From Avoscillospira sp045530865 (lineage in GTDB: Bacteria > Bacillota > Clostridia > Oscillospirales > Oscillospiraceae), in contig JAZSCX010000015.1 in the NCBI GenBank assembly GCA_045530865.1, positions 1 to 15,401 on the forward strand: DNA of 15,401 bases, in the 5' to 3' direction. Within the stretch, counting starts at the first letter, position 1. Each line of letters begins with the position of its first letter. Positions 5,017 to 12,896 of this stretch are shown piece after piece. The position numbers and the translations under genes were made by a program. Under the pieces are notes generated by a model. That model was given only the letters and a program-made list of their open reading frames with translations, made no database searches and was not told where the DNA came from.

Positions 5017-5907
5017 ATGTCATTTCTGAACCATCTGATCAACGGCATCAGCTTGGGCAGTGTGTACGCCATCATCGCTCTGGGCTATACCATGGTCTAC
5101 GGTATTGCCAAGATGCTGAACTTCGCCCACGGCGACGTTATCATGGTCGGCGCGTATATCTGCTTCTTTGCGGTTGCCTCCTTTGGCCTGAATCCCATTC
5201 TGGGTATTCTGCTGGCCATGCTGGTCTGTACCGTTCTGGGTATGACCATTGAACGTCTGGCCTATAAGCCCCTGCGGCAGGCTCCCTCTCTGGCGGTTCT
5301 GATCACTGCCATCGGCATGAGCTATCTGCTGCAGAACAGCGCCCAGCTGCTGTGGTCTGCCAGCCAGAAAATGTTCCCCAGCTTCCTGAACTTCGGCGGC
5401 AAGACCGGCGTGAGCCTCTTTGGCGGCCAGATGATCATCGCATGGACGACGCTGGTCACCATCAGCGCCTGCGTGATCATCATGATTGGTCTGACCCTGT
5501 TCACCGGCAAGACCAAGATCGGCAAGGCCATGCGTGCCTGTTCCGAGGATAAGGGTGCCGCGCAGCTTATGGGCATCAATGTCAATACCACCATCTCCGT
5601 GACCTTTGCCATCGGCTCCGCACTGGCCGCCATCGCCGGCGTGCTGCTGTGCTCTTCCTATCCTATTCTGGTGCCCACCACCGGCTCCATGCCCGGTATC
5701 AAGGCCTTCACCGCTGCGGTTTTCGGCGGTATCGGCTCCATCCCCGGCGCTTTTGTGGGCGGCATCCTGCTGGGCATCATCGAGATCTTCGCCAAGGCCT
5801 ATCTCTCTACCCAGCTGTCTGACGCCATCGTGTTTGCTGTTTTGATCATCGTTCTGCTGATCAAGCCCACCGGTCTGCTGGGCAAGCAGATCCGCGAGAA
5901 AGTCTGA
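5017..5907 (+). CDS. livH: Branched-chain amino acid ABC transporter permease LivH
   Basis: One of the two integral membrane subunits forming the import channel. The 296-residue protein starts with the family signature LINGISLGSVYAIIALGYTM and has about eight hydrophobic segments. A cytoplasmic EAA-like loop (AMRACSEDKGAAQLMG, about 171-186) should dock on LivG/LivF. The C-terminus is rich in Gly and hydrophobic residues (GGIGSIPGAFVGGILLG). The ATG at 5017 is preferred to a GTG at 5005, because AAAAGG (5000-5005) is well placed for it and the family N-terminus starts there. It is followed 10 bases later by livM. The roughly 180-base gap from livJ holds two RNA structures. Confidence 0.93.
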   Translation: MSFLNHLINGISLGSVYAIIALGYTMVYGIAKMLNFAHGDVIMVGAYICFFAVASFGLNPILGILLAMLVCTVLGMTIERLAYKPLRQAPSLAVLITAIGMSYLLQNSAQLLWSASQKMFPSFLNFGGKTGVSLFGGQMIIAWTTLVTISACVIIMIGLTLFTGKTKIGKAMRACSEDKGAAQLMGINVNTTISVTFAIGSALAAIAGVLLCSSYPILVPTTGSMPGIKAFTAAVFGGIGSIPGAFVGGILLGIIEIFAKAYLSTQLSDAIVFAVLIIVLLIKPTGLLGKQIREKV

Positions 5908-5917
5908 GGTGGGAAAT

Positions 5918-6979
5918 ATGAAAAGATTGACGATCAACAAAAAATCCCGCAGCAGCTTTGCCACCTACGCCGGTGTGATTCTCGCCTATGTGATTTTGCA
6001 GATCATGGGCAGCGGCGGTATGCTCTCCTCCTCTCTGAAAGGTCAGCTGGTACCCATCTGTGCCTATGTGGTCATGGCTCTGGCGCTGAACCTGACGGTC
6101 GGTATTCTGGGTGAGTTGTCTCTGGGCCATGCAGGCTTTATGAGCGTCGGCGCCTTTGCCGGTGCCGTGGCTGCGTCCGCATTGCAGAACGCCATCCCCA
6201 TGGGTGGCCTGCGTCTGGCTATCGCCATGATCATTGGCGCTGTGTTTGCCGGTATTGCCGGTGTCCTGATCGGTGTGCCCGTTCTGCGCCTCAATGGTGA
6301 CTATCTGGCCATCGTGACGCTGGCCTTTGGTGAGATCATCAAGTCCCTGATCAACAACCTGTACATTGGTATGGATGACAGAGGTCTCCATTCCAGCTTT
6401 ATCAACAACACCATCTCTCTCCGGGAAGGCGGCCGCATGATCCTGTCCGGCCCCATGGGTATTCCCAGTGTGGCCAAGATCTCCACCTTTACGGCGGGCT
6501 TCATCCTGATCATGATCGCACTGATCGTGATCTTCAATCTGGTCAACAGCCGTTCCGGCCGTGCCATCATGGCACTGCGGGACAACCGTATTGCTGCCGA
6601 AAGCGTCGGCATCAATGTGACCCAGTACAAGATGACTGCGTTTGTGACCTCTGCCGCTCTGGCAGGTGCAGCAGGTACCCTGTTTGCCATGGGTCAGAAC
6701 ACCATCATCGCTTCCAAGTTCGATTTCAACACATCCATCCTGATCCTTGTGTTCGTGGTTCTGGGCGGTCAGGGACGTATGTGGGGTTCCATCATTGCTG
6801 CCGCTGCCCTGACGGTCCTGCCGGAGCTGCTGCGTGAGTTTGCCGACTACCGGATGCTGGTCTATGCCATCGTGCTGATTCTGGTCATGCTGGCTACAAA
6901 TAACCCCACTTTGAAGAACTTCTTCGCCCGCCTGTTCAACAAGGAGAGGGAAGAAACGAAAGGAGGCGCCGCAAGATGA
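5918..6979 (+). CDS. livM: Branched-chain amino acid ABC transporter permease LivM
   Basis: The second channel-forming permease, partner of LivH. The 353-residue protein has several membrane segments, the typical LivM core NLTVGILGELSLGHAGFMSVGAFA, GDYLAIVTLAFGEI, and an EAA-like coupling loop ALRDNRIAAESVGI (about 219-232). The N-terminus is basic (MKRLTINKKSR), and the C-terminus ends in charged residues (ARLFNKEREETKGGAAR). ATG 5918 is preceded by GAGGTGGG. An in-frame GTG at 5909 lies inside that ribosome site and is rejected. Its stop overlaps the livG start by four bases (ATGA), indicating translational coupling. Confidence 0.93.
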   Translation: MKRLTINKKSRSSFATYAGVILAYVILQIMGSGGMLSSSLKGQLVPICAYVVMALALNLTVGILGELSLGHAGFMSVGAFAGAVAASALQNAIPMGGLRLAIAMIIGAVFAGIAGVLIGVPVLRLNGDYLAIVTLAFGEIIKSLINNLYIGMDDRGLHSSFINNTISLREGGRMILSGPMGIPSVAKISTFTAGFILIMIALIVIFNLVNSRSGRAIMALRDNRIAAESVGINVTQYKMTAFVTSAALAGAAGTLFAMGQNTIIASKFDFNTSILILVFVVLGGQGRMWGSIIAAAALTVLPELLREFADYRMLVYAIVLILVMLATNNPTLKNFFARLFNKEREETKGGAAR

Positions 6980-7830
6980 GCAACACTGTGAAGCGTGAGC
7001 CCACCAAGCTGGTGCCGGTTCCTTCCACCAATAAGATCCCCGAGCGCGACATCGGCAAGCATCCCATTCTGGAATGCCGCCATCTGGGCATTGACTTCGG
7101 CGGCCTCCGCGCTGTTGATGATTTCGATATGGCCATCGGCCGTACCGAAATTGCCGGCCTGATCGGCCCCAACGGCGCAGGTAAGACCACCGTGTTCAAC
7201 CTGCTGACCAAGGTCTATGAGCCCACCCGCGGCACCATTCTGCTGGACGGCGTGGATACCCATACCATGAACACCGCGCAGGTCAATCGCGCCGGTATTG
7301 CCCGTACATTCCAGAACATCCGTCTGTTCAACAACCTGTCCGTGGAGGACAACGTCAAGCTGGGCCTGCACAACCACATCAAGTATTCCATGTGGGAAGG
7401 CATTTTCCGTGCTCCCCGGTACTGGAAGGAAGAAAAGGCTGCCCATGAGCGTGCCATGGAGCTGCTGTCCATCTTCCATATGGAAGATCTGGCAGACCAC
7501 AAGGCAGGTTCCCTGCCCTACGGTGCTCAGCGGCGTCTGGAGATCATCCGCGCGTTGGCAACTGAGCCCAAGCTCCTGCTGCTGGACGAGCCTGCCGCCG
7601 GCATGAACCCCTCCGAAACGGCAGAGCTGATGGAAAATATCGTCAAGATCCGCGATATGTTCCAGATCGCCGTCCTGCTGATCGAGCATGACATGAGCTT
7701 GGTCATGGGCATCTGCGAAGGCATTGCCGTTCTGAACTTTGGTCAGATCATCGCCAAGGGTACCCCTACGGAGATCCAGAACAACCCTGAAGTCATCAAG
7801 GCCTACTTAGGCAGCGGAAAGGAGGGCTAA
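6976..7830 (+). CDS. livG: Branched-chain amino acid ABC transporter ATP-binding protein LivG
   Basis: A cytoplasmic ATPase powering import with LivF. The 284 residues carry Walker A GPNGAGKT (64-71), Q-loop Gln113 in RTFQNIRLF, signature LPYGAQRR (180-187), Walker B LLLLDEP (200-206) and switch His238 in IEHDM. The extended region after the Q-loop and the DEPAAGMNP sequence are typical of LivG. The signature is YGAQ rather than SGGQ, as usual in this subfamily. The N-terminus has about 30 extra residues before the ABC fold. AAAGGAGG lies ten bases before the ATG, and the gene overlaps livM. Confidence 0.95.
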   Translation: MSNTVKREPTKLVPVPSTNKIPERDIGKHPILECRHLGIDFGGLRAVDDFDMAIGRTEIAGLIGPNGAGKTTVFNLLTKVYEPTRGTILLDGVDTHTMNTAQVNRAGIARTFQNIRLFNNLSVEDNVKLGLHNHIKYSMWEGIFRAPRYWKEEKAAHERAMELLSIFHMEDLADHKAGSLPYGAQRRLEIIRALATEPKLLLLDEPAAGMNPSETAELMENIVKIRDMFQIAVLLIEHDMSLVMGICEGIAVLNFGQIIAKGTPTEIQNNPEVIKAYLGSGKEG

Positions 7831-7834
7831 GATC

Positions 7835-8545
7835 GTGTCTACTATTCTGAAAGTTGACAATATCAACGTCTATTACGGCGCGATCCATGCCGTCAAGGAC
7901 ATTTCTTTCCACGTCGATGAAGGCGAGATTGTCACCCTGATCGGTGCCAACGGTGCCGGTAAGACCACCACCCTGCAGACCATCTCCGGCCTGCTCCACT
8001 CCCGCACCGGTTCCATTTTGTTCAACAACGAAAATCTGGCCGGTATCCCTGCCCACAAGCTGGTTTCCAAGGGTCTGGCGCAGGTTCCCGAGGGACGCCG
8101 CGTGTTCCTGCAGATGAGTGTGGAGGAAAACCTGGAGATGGGCGCTTATGTCCGTCCCAACAGCGAAGTGGACGACAGCATTGCCTCCGTTTATGAGCAG
8201 TTCCCTCGTCTGAAGGAACGCCGCAAGCAGGTGGCAGGCACTCTGTCCGGCGGTGAACAGCAGATGCTGGCCATGGGCCGTGCGCTGATGTCCAAGCCCA
8301 AGCTGCTGATGCTGGACGAGCCTTCCATGGGTCTGGCCCCCATTCTGGTGGAGCAGATCTTCGAGATCATTCAGTCCCTGCACAAGGCCGGCACCACCAT
8401 TCTGCTGGTCGAGCAGAACGCGCAGATGGCACTGTCCGTGGCTGACCGCGGTTATGTGCTGGAAACCGGACGTATCGTCAACAGCGGCACCGGTATCGAT
8501 CTGCTGTCCGATGAGAGCGTCAAAAAGGCTTATCTGGGCGGCTGA
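7835..8545 (+). CDS. livF: Branched-chain amino acid ABC transporter ATP-binding protein LivF
   Basis: The second ATPase of the LIV importer. The 236-residue protein has Walker A GANGAGKT (37-44), the LAQVPEGRRVF Q-loop region of LivF, signature LSGGEQQ (137-143), Walker B LLMLDEP (157-163) and DEPSMGLAP. The switch position is Gln194 in VEQN instead of His, a normal trait of LivF. The start is GTG at 7835, with GGAAAGGAGG ending nine bases upstream and inside the end of livG. Only four bases separate the genes. A terminator closes the operon 20 bases after the stop. Confidence 0.95.
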   Translation: MSTILKVDNINVYYGAIHAVKDISFHVDEGEIVTLIGANGAGKTTTLQTISGLLHSRTGSILFNNENLAGIPAHKLVSKGLAQVPEGRRVFLQMSVEENLEMGAYVRPNSEVDDSIASVYEQFPRLKERRKQVAGTLSGGEQQMLAMGRALMSKPKLLMLDEPSMGLAPILVEQIFEIIQSLHKAGTTILLVEQNAQMALSVADRGYVLETGRIVNSGTGIDLLSDESVKKAYLGG

Positions 8546-8567
8546 TTTGAGGTAAAAGGTAATAGTT

Positions 8568-8601
8568 AAGAGGGAATAGGTGAAAGCCTGTTCCCTCTTT
8601 T
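8568..8601 (+). terminator. Terminator at the end of the liv operon
   Basis: A 13-bp stem (8568-8580 with 8587-8599, one U-G pair) with loop TGAAAG leads into TTTT. It separates livF from the peptidase gene. Just upstream is a short A/G-rich stretch of near-repeats (GGTAAAAGGTAATAG). Confidence 0.8.
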
Positions 8602-8629
8602 GCATATAAATACCCTGGGAGGGGTGCGA

Positions 8630-9535
8630 ATGAAACGAATCGTGACTTGGGACAGGCCTATGACAAGCGGGCTGCAGAAGCGGTTTTCTGAACAGTTACA
8701 GGGTTATTGCCCGCTTCTGGAAAGCGAAATTCTGGGCTGGACGGCAGGCAGCAGGGAAATTGAGGCACTGAAACTGGGAGTGGGAGAGCGGAAGGTTCTG
8801 CTGACCGCTGCCCACCATGCCAATGAAAGTATCACGGCGCTATTGCTGTGGCGCTTTTTGGAGGACTGCTGCCGGGGGCTCATGGGAAACGGAAGAGTGC
8901 ATGGATTATCCTGCGTGGACTTGTTTGAAAGATGCACATTATACGCGATTCCGTTGGTCAATCCGGACGGGGCGGATCTGGTGGCAGGCGAAGCCACACC
9001 GGAAGAACGGAAGCGGGCAAAGGAGCTGGCGCAGTCGCAGCCGGAGATGCCCTTTCCGGCGGGGTGGAAGGCCAATTTGCAGGGCGTGGATCTCAATCTG
9101 AACTATCCGGCCCGTTGGGAGCAGGCAAAGAATCAGAAACAGCAGCAGCCGGGCCCGCGGGATTATCCCGGAGAGGAACCGCTGAATCAGGCGGAAACGG
9201 AGGCTCTGGTGGACTATACCCGACGAATCTGCCCGGATGTTATGGCGGCATGGCACACACAGGGCAGGGAAATTTATGCCGCAGATCCCGATGGGACATT
9301 CCGCGACAGGGAACTGGCGCAGCTTTTGACATCGGCGTCCGGTTATGCCTTGTGCGATCCACTGCCGGAGAGCAGCAACGCAGGCTTCCGGGACTGGTTT
9401 CTGCAGGAGTTTCCCGGTCTGGGCGTTACCGTTGAGGCCGGGTTTGGCAGCAATCCACTGCCTCTGAATGACTTGCCTCAGCTGTATCGCGAAAATCTGC
9501 CGCTGTTTGTTTTGTTGCTGGCCGGAATTTGTTAA
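8630..9535 (+). CDS. M14-family zinc carboxypeptidase, gamma-D-glutamyl-diaminopimelate peptidase-like
   Basis: It is predicted to cut muropeptides or other short peptides in the cytosol. The 301-residue protein lacks a signal peptide. It has the M14 zinc set: HHANE with ligands His63 and Glu66, and a third ligand His209 in AWHTQGREI. The substrate loop VNPDGADL (110-117) and DLNLNYP (154-160, a variant of DLNRNFP with Leu in place of Arg) are present. The likely catalytic Glu269 is in VEAGFG. NPDGADL and the WHTQ motif resemble the M14C endopeptidase I group, so peptidoglycan recycling is likely but not proven. Start ATG 8630 has GGGAGGGG six bases upstream. An in-frame TTG at 8600 lies in the terminator. 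A TATAAA at 8605-8610 lacks a clear -35. Confidence 0.82.
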   Translation: MKRIVTWDRPMTSGLQKRFSEQLQGYCPLLESEILGWTAGSREIEALKLGVGERKVLLTAAHHANESITALLLWRFLEDCCRGLMGNGRVHGLSCVDLFERCTLYAIPLVNPDGADLVAGEATPEERKRAKELAQSQPEMPFPAGWKANLQGVDLNLNYPARWEQAKNQKQQQPGPRDYPGEEPLNQAETEALVDYTRRICPDVMAAWHTQGREIYAADPDGTFRDRELAQLLTSASGYALCDPLPESSNAGFRDWFLQEFPGLGVTVEAGFGSNPLPLNDLPQLYRENLPLFVLLLAGIC

Positions 9536-9547
9536 CTAAAATTTTAC

Positions 9548-9576
9548 TTGCTTCACGGCAGTTTCTGTACTAAGAT
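9548..9576 (+). promoter_or_regulatory. Possible promoter of the AI-2E-family gene
   Basis: TTGCTT (9548-9553), 17 bases, TAAGAT (9571-9576). The match is only moderate (3 and 4 of 6), but the spacing is ideal and it lies about 30 bases before the gene start in the gap after the peptidase. Confidence 0.4.
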
Positions 9577-9604
9577 GAAAGAAAGAAACGAAAAGGAGTG
9601 CCTT

Positions 9605-10735
9605 ATGAAGCTGCAATGGAAAACTCTCCTGCAGATAGGAGTCAGCATTTTTGTTTTGTATCTTTGTATTCATTTCTGGCCTGCCATCGGCGGCGTGATC
9701 GGTACCCTACTGGGCGCTGCGGTGCCGCTGTTCATCGGCTGCATCATCGCCTACATCCTGAATATTCTGATGAGCGCGTATGAGCGGATCTGGCCCGGGA
9801 AAAAGGGTGCGCTGCTGAAGGCGAAGCGGCCGGTCTGTCTGGTTGGAGCGCTGCTGACATTGATCGCCATCGTTGCATTGGTCATCGGTCTGGTCGTGCC
9901 GCAATTGGTTTCCTGCTTCCAGCTGATCTTTGCGGAGCTGCCGGATTTTCTGGACAATGCCACTGATTTGATTCAGAAATGGGGCATTCTGCCGGAGGAT
10001 ATTATTGCAACCCTGAAAAGCGTGGACTGGCAGTCCCGCATTGCACAGATCGTGGAGCTCCTGACCTCCGGTATCGGAGATGTGGTCAATGTGGTGGTTT
10101 CGGCAGTTTCTTCCGTGTTTTCCGGATTGGTGACAGCATTCCTCAGCCTGTTTTTCTCCCTTTATGTACTGAGTTCCAAGGAAAAGCTGAAGAGCCAGAT
10201 GCATCGACTGCTGGAAACCTATATGCCGCAGCGTTTGCTGAAAAAGACCGAGTATGTGGCGCATATTTTTGATGACTGTTTCCATCGGTATATTGTGGGA
10301 CAGTGTCTGGAGGCAGTGATTCTGGGCATCCTGTGCATCATCGGTATGCTGATTCTGCAGATGCCCTATGCAACCATGATCGGCACGCTGGTGGGCTTCA
10401 CGGCTTTGATTCCCATTGCCGGCGCTTGGATCGGTACCGCTATTGGCGCATTCATGATCCTGACGGTGTCGCCCATCAAGGCCTTGATTTTCCTTGTGTT
10501 CATCCTGATTCTGCAGCAGCTGGAGAACAATCTGATCTATCCCAAGGTGGTGGGAAGCTCCATGGGCCTGCCCGGAATCTGGGTTCTGGCCGCGATTACG
10601 GTAGGCGGCGGTGTAATGGGTATTACCGGTATGCTCCTGTGTGTCCCTCTGACAGCTTCCTTCTATCGCCTGATCCGGGAGGATATGCAGAAGAAAAAGC
10701 AGCTTCGTGCTGCAGATACAGAAACGACAGAATAA
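9605..10735 (+). CDS. AI-2E-family (PF01594) multi-pass membrane transporter
   Basis: A permease-like protein of unknown substrate. Family members have been linked to Na+/H+ exchange or efflux, and the AI-2 name is not evidence of quorum signalling here. The 376 residues show an N-terminal pair of hydrophobic helices, then a soluble amphipathic region (about 110-170) with IPTI-like periodic Leu/Ile. The C-terminal half holds several membrane helices, with the family patterns VGFTALIPIAGAWIGT and QQLENNLIYPKVVGSSMGLPG. The C-terminus is basic and polar (MQKKKQLRAAD). ATG 9605 has AAAAGGAG seven bases upstream. An earlier in-frame TTG at 9548 is in the promoter region. It is the last chromosomal gene before the mobile element. 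Confidence 0.9.
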   Translation: MKLQWKTLLQIGVSIFVLYLCIHFWPAIGGVIGTLLGAAVPLFIGCIIAYILNILMSAYERIWPGKKGALLKAKRPVCLVGALLTLIAIVALVIGLVVPQLVSCFQLIFAELPDFLDNATDLIQKWGILPEDIIATLKSVDWQSRIAQIVELLTSGIGDVVNVVVSAVSSVFSGLVTAFLSLFFSLYVLSSKEKLKSQMHRLLETYMPQRLLKKTEYVAHIFDDCFHRYIVGQCLEAVILGILCIIGMLILQMPYATMIGTLVGFTALIPIAGAWIGTAIGAFMILTVSPIKALIFLVFILILQQLENNLIYPKVVGSSMGLPGIWVLAAITVGGGVMGITGMLLCVPLTASFYRLIREDMQKKKQLRAADTETTE

Positions 10736-10813
10736 CAAAACTGCCCTGCACTTCCCCAGCGTTTCATAGGGAAACATTTTGAACCATCATAAAAGTTAAT
10801 ATTGTTTTCCTGT

Positions 10814-10850
10814 AGGACGGCTGTGTTACCGCACAGCCGTCCTGTTCTTT
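10814..10850 (+). terminator. Terminator between the AI-2E gene and the mobile element
   Basis: A perfect 12-bp stem AGGACGGCTGTG/CACAGCCGTCCT (10814-10825 with 10832-10843) has a 6-base loop and is followed by GTTCTTTTTA. It acts on plus-strand transcripts. It ends against the recombinase stop codon, so it may belong to the element and shield it from host readthrough. Confidence 0.8.
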
Positions 10851-12533
10851 TTATGCAACATCATCGGGATATTCCGCATAGAACTCCGAGATGTCCATTG
10901 TTTCGGGGATATCGTCCACTATGCCGATGTCCCTGTAGTAGATGCGGATCTCCTGCGGCGCTGTTCGGGAGTATCGCTCCGCACGTTCTCCAACCTCGAC
11001 CCGCTGAATGAAAGTATGCAGGATCTCTGAAGTCAGTTCCGATATCTCCGTGTATTTACGAGCGTTCTCTATGAAACGGATGGCATTGCTTTCGGAATCT
11101 TTCAACTCTGTCAGACGAGCCTGCGCCTCGGGCAGTTCCTCTTGAATAGCCTTCTGCTCCGCAATGTACTCAGAGGAGAGTATCCTGTACTGCTCATCGG
11201 GGATGCGGCCCAGAACACTGTCTTCATACAGCCGTTTGAACAAGGCAGAGAGCTCAGATTGGCGCTTGGTCATAGAGTCAACCTTCTTTTGAAGGGCTGT
11301 GATCTCCCGCTGTGCTTCTTTGCCCAACTTGATACCAATGTAGGCAGCAAAGCGCATTTCGTTCTGGCGGGCAAAGTGAGTGATCCGTCGGATATCGTCC
11401 AACAGAATTTGCGCCAGTTCTATCTCTCGGATGTAGTGACCAGAGCAAACATCCTTGCCCTTCTTTTTGTAAGTGGAACACATGAAATTGTTCTTTACGG
11501 CATCCATCGTATGCGCTCTGTGCAACACCATCGTTCCGCCGCAGTCCATACAGTACACCAGACCAGAGAAGATATTCTGCTCCGCGAAGTTTGCTCTGCG
11601 CCGCTTGTGTTTTCTGACATCTCGAACGATATCCCACGTCTGCTTATCCACCAGAGCTTCGTGCGTGTTTTCGAAGCGAAGCTGCTCCGACTCGGGTCGC
11701 TCGATGCGCTTTTTGTTCTTAAAAGACATCGTGGTGGATTTCAGATTGACGGTGTGACCGAGGTAGGTCTCATCCTCCAGAATATTTCCGACGGTGGTAT
11801 CCGACCATTTGTACGGCTCAGCCAGATTCAAGCCTGTCAGTGCGACACCGTACTTCTGGTAGTAATAATAGGCTGGTGTCGGGATCTGTTCTTTCTCCAG
11901 TCGTTTGGATATCTGGGTAGGACCACTTCCGTCAACACAGAGAACGAAGATATATTTTACCACCCAGGCTGTTTCCGGATCGGGTACCATGTGCCGTTTG
12001 GGATCTGCAGGATCTTTCATGTAGCCATAGCGGGGACGAGATGCAACCCGTGCACCTGTTTCCGCTTTGAGCCGAACTACCGAACGACCTTTCTTGCTGC
12101 AGTCTTTGGCATAGAACTCGTTCATGATATTCCGGAAAGGCGAGAAGTCGTTGGTGGACTCGTAGAGGCTGTCCACGCCATCATTAACGGCTATAAAGCG
12201 CACACCGTAGCTGGGGAAGATAAGCTCCGTATATTGACCCACCTGAAGATACTCACGACCTAATCGGGACATATCCTTCACGATGAGGGTTTCCACCAAT
12301 CCTTCCTCCATCAGTTCCATAACCTCCTGCCAACCAGGACGATTGAAGTTAGTTCCAGAGTATCCGTCGTCGTAAATGAACTTGGGGTTGGGGAAGCCTT
12401 TGTCGGCAGCGTATTTTTCCAACAGAAGTCTCTGATTTTGGATGCTGTTGGAATCATCAGAACGATTATTTTTCTGGGTGTCCTCCTGACTGAGGCGCCC
12501 ATAAAGAATTGTGTATTTCTCCTGATTTGCCAT
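10851..12533 (-). CDS. Large serine recombinase (TnpX/TndX-like site-specific integrase)
   Basis: It catalyses excision and insertion of the element through a covalent serine-DNA link. The 560-residue protein has the resolvase catalytic domain (about 7-155) with catalytic Ser15 in YGRLSQED and the DMSRLGRE motif (87-94, Arg90 and Arg93). A recombinase domain (about 165-300) and a zinc ribbon follow, with Cys328, Cys331, Cys352 and Cys363. A long Lys/Glu-rich coiled coil spans about 390-480, and the C-terminal stretch (HTFIQRVEVGERAERYS, about 510 on) resembles the DUF4368 type. The length is normal for the Tn4451 TnpX group and all catalytic residues are present. ATG 12533 is preceded by AAGGAGG. 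The gene sits at the element edge next to the chromosome, as expected for the integrase. Confidence 0.93.
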   Translation of the reverse strand: MANQEKYTILYGRLSQEDTQKNNRSDDSNSIQNQRLLLEKYAADKGFPNPKFIYDDGYSGTNFNRPGWQEVMELMEEGLVETLIVKDMSRLGREYLQVGQYTELIFPSYGVRFIAVNDGVDSLYESTNDFSPFRNIMNEFYAKDCSKKGRSVVRLKAETGARVASRPRYGYMKDPADPKRHMVPDPETAWVVKYIFVLCVDGSGPTQISKRLEKEQIPTPAYYYYQKYGVALTGLNLAEPYKWSDTTVGNILEDETYLGHTVNLKSTTMSFKNKKRIERPESEQLRFENTHEALVDKQTWDIVRDVRKHKRRRANFAEQNIFSGLVYCMDCGGTMVLHRAHTMDAVKNNFMCSTYKKKGKDVCSGHYIREIELAQILLDDIRRITHFARQNEMRFAAYIGIKLGKEAQREITALQKKVDSMTKRQSELSALFKRLYEDSVLGRIPDEQYRILSSEYIAEQKAIQEELPEAQARLTELKDSESNAIRFIENARKYTEISELTSEILHTFIQRVEVGERAERYSRTAPQEIRIYYRDIGIVDDIPETMDISEFYAEYPDDVA

Positions 12534-12546
12534 TTATCCTCCTTCC

Positions 12547-12592
12547 TGGGCAAACCGATACGGTACACCAAACATACCGTATCAGTTTCCCA
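12547..12592 (-). promoter_or_regulatory. Long imperfect palindrome upstream of the recombinase gene
   Basis: GATACGGTA (12557-12565) pairs perfectly with TACCGTATC (12575-12583) across a 9-base loop. The stem extends outward past a C-A mismatch to AAAC/GTTT (12552-12555 with 12585-12588), then past a bulged C to TGGG/CCCA (12547-12550 with 12589-12592). It lies a few bases before the AGGAGG of the recombinase, in the only gap between it and the small upstream gene. It could be an operator, an RNA switch on recombinase translation, or a recombinase binding site. No T-run follows, so it is not a terminator. Confidence 0.55.
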
Positions 12593-12602
12593 AAGTCTAT
12601 GG

Positions 12603-12878
12603 TTAATTTCCGTTCTTTTTCAAGTCGTTGTCGATGACCTGAAGAAGACGGTTTGTGGGTGTATCACCGCCTGTAGCAGACAGAACGGAGCTGATGATAA
12701 ACCGCCTGCCTTCCACAAACATCTGCCGCCGGATTTCGAGCCCGCGTTCCGTGGTGCAGACATCTGTACCGCTGAAAACGGGATAGAGTTCACCGTCCTC
12801 TATGGCGGCAACAACGTCACGCGGTCTGTACTGACCCTCGTATCCTGTGCGCAGATAATCCATAAGAATGTCTTTCAT
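12603..12878 (-). CDS. Small conserved-looking element protein, function unknown
   Basis: I do not recognise it. The 91-residue protein is soluble, with no membrane segment or signal. It has charged ends (YEGQYRPRDVVAAIEDGEL near the start, DNDLKKNGN at the end) and a central RGLEIRRQMFVEGRRF segment that looks like a mixed alpha/beta fold. Only one Cys is present and there is no zinc motif. ATG 12878 has AGGAGG eight bases upstream. It lies 18 bases after the relaxase stop and 69 bases before the recombinase start, so it is probably co-transcribed. A role as a recombination directionality or mobilization helper is a guess from position only. Confidence 0.75.
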   Translation of the reverse strand: MKDILMDYLRTGYEGQYRPRDVVAAIEDGELYPVFSGTDVCTTERGLEIRRQMFVEGRRFIISSVLSATGGDTPTNRLLQVIDNDLKKNGN

Positions 12879-12896
12879 TTTTAACCTCCTGTTTGT

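Noticed and set aside
5020..5964. Long minus-strand frame across livH
   Set aside because: Composition is Asp/Gly/His/Gln-rich with no recognisable domain. It is the antisense of a clear permease gene.
9605..10735. Quorum-sensing AI-2 exporter role
   Set aside because: The family name is historical. No luxS or lsr genes are in view, so no signalling function is claimed.
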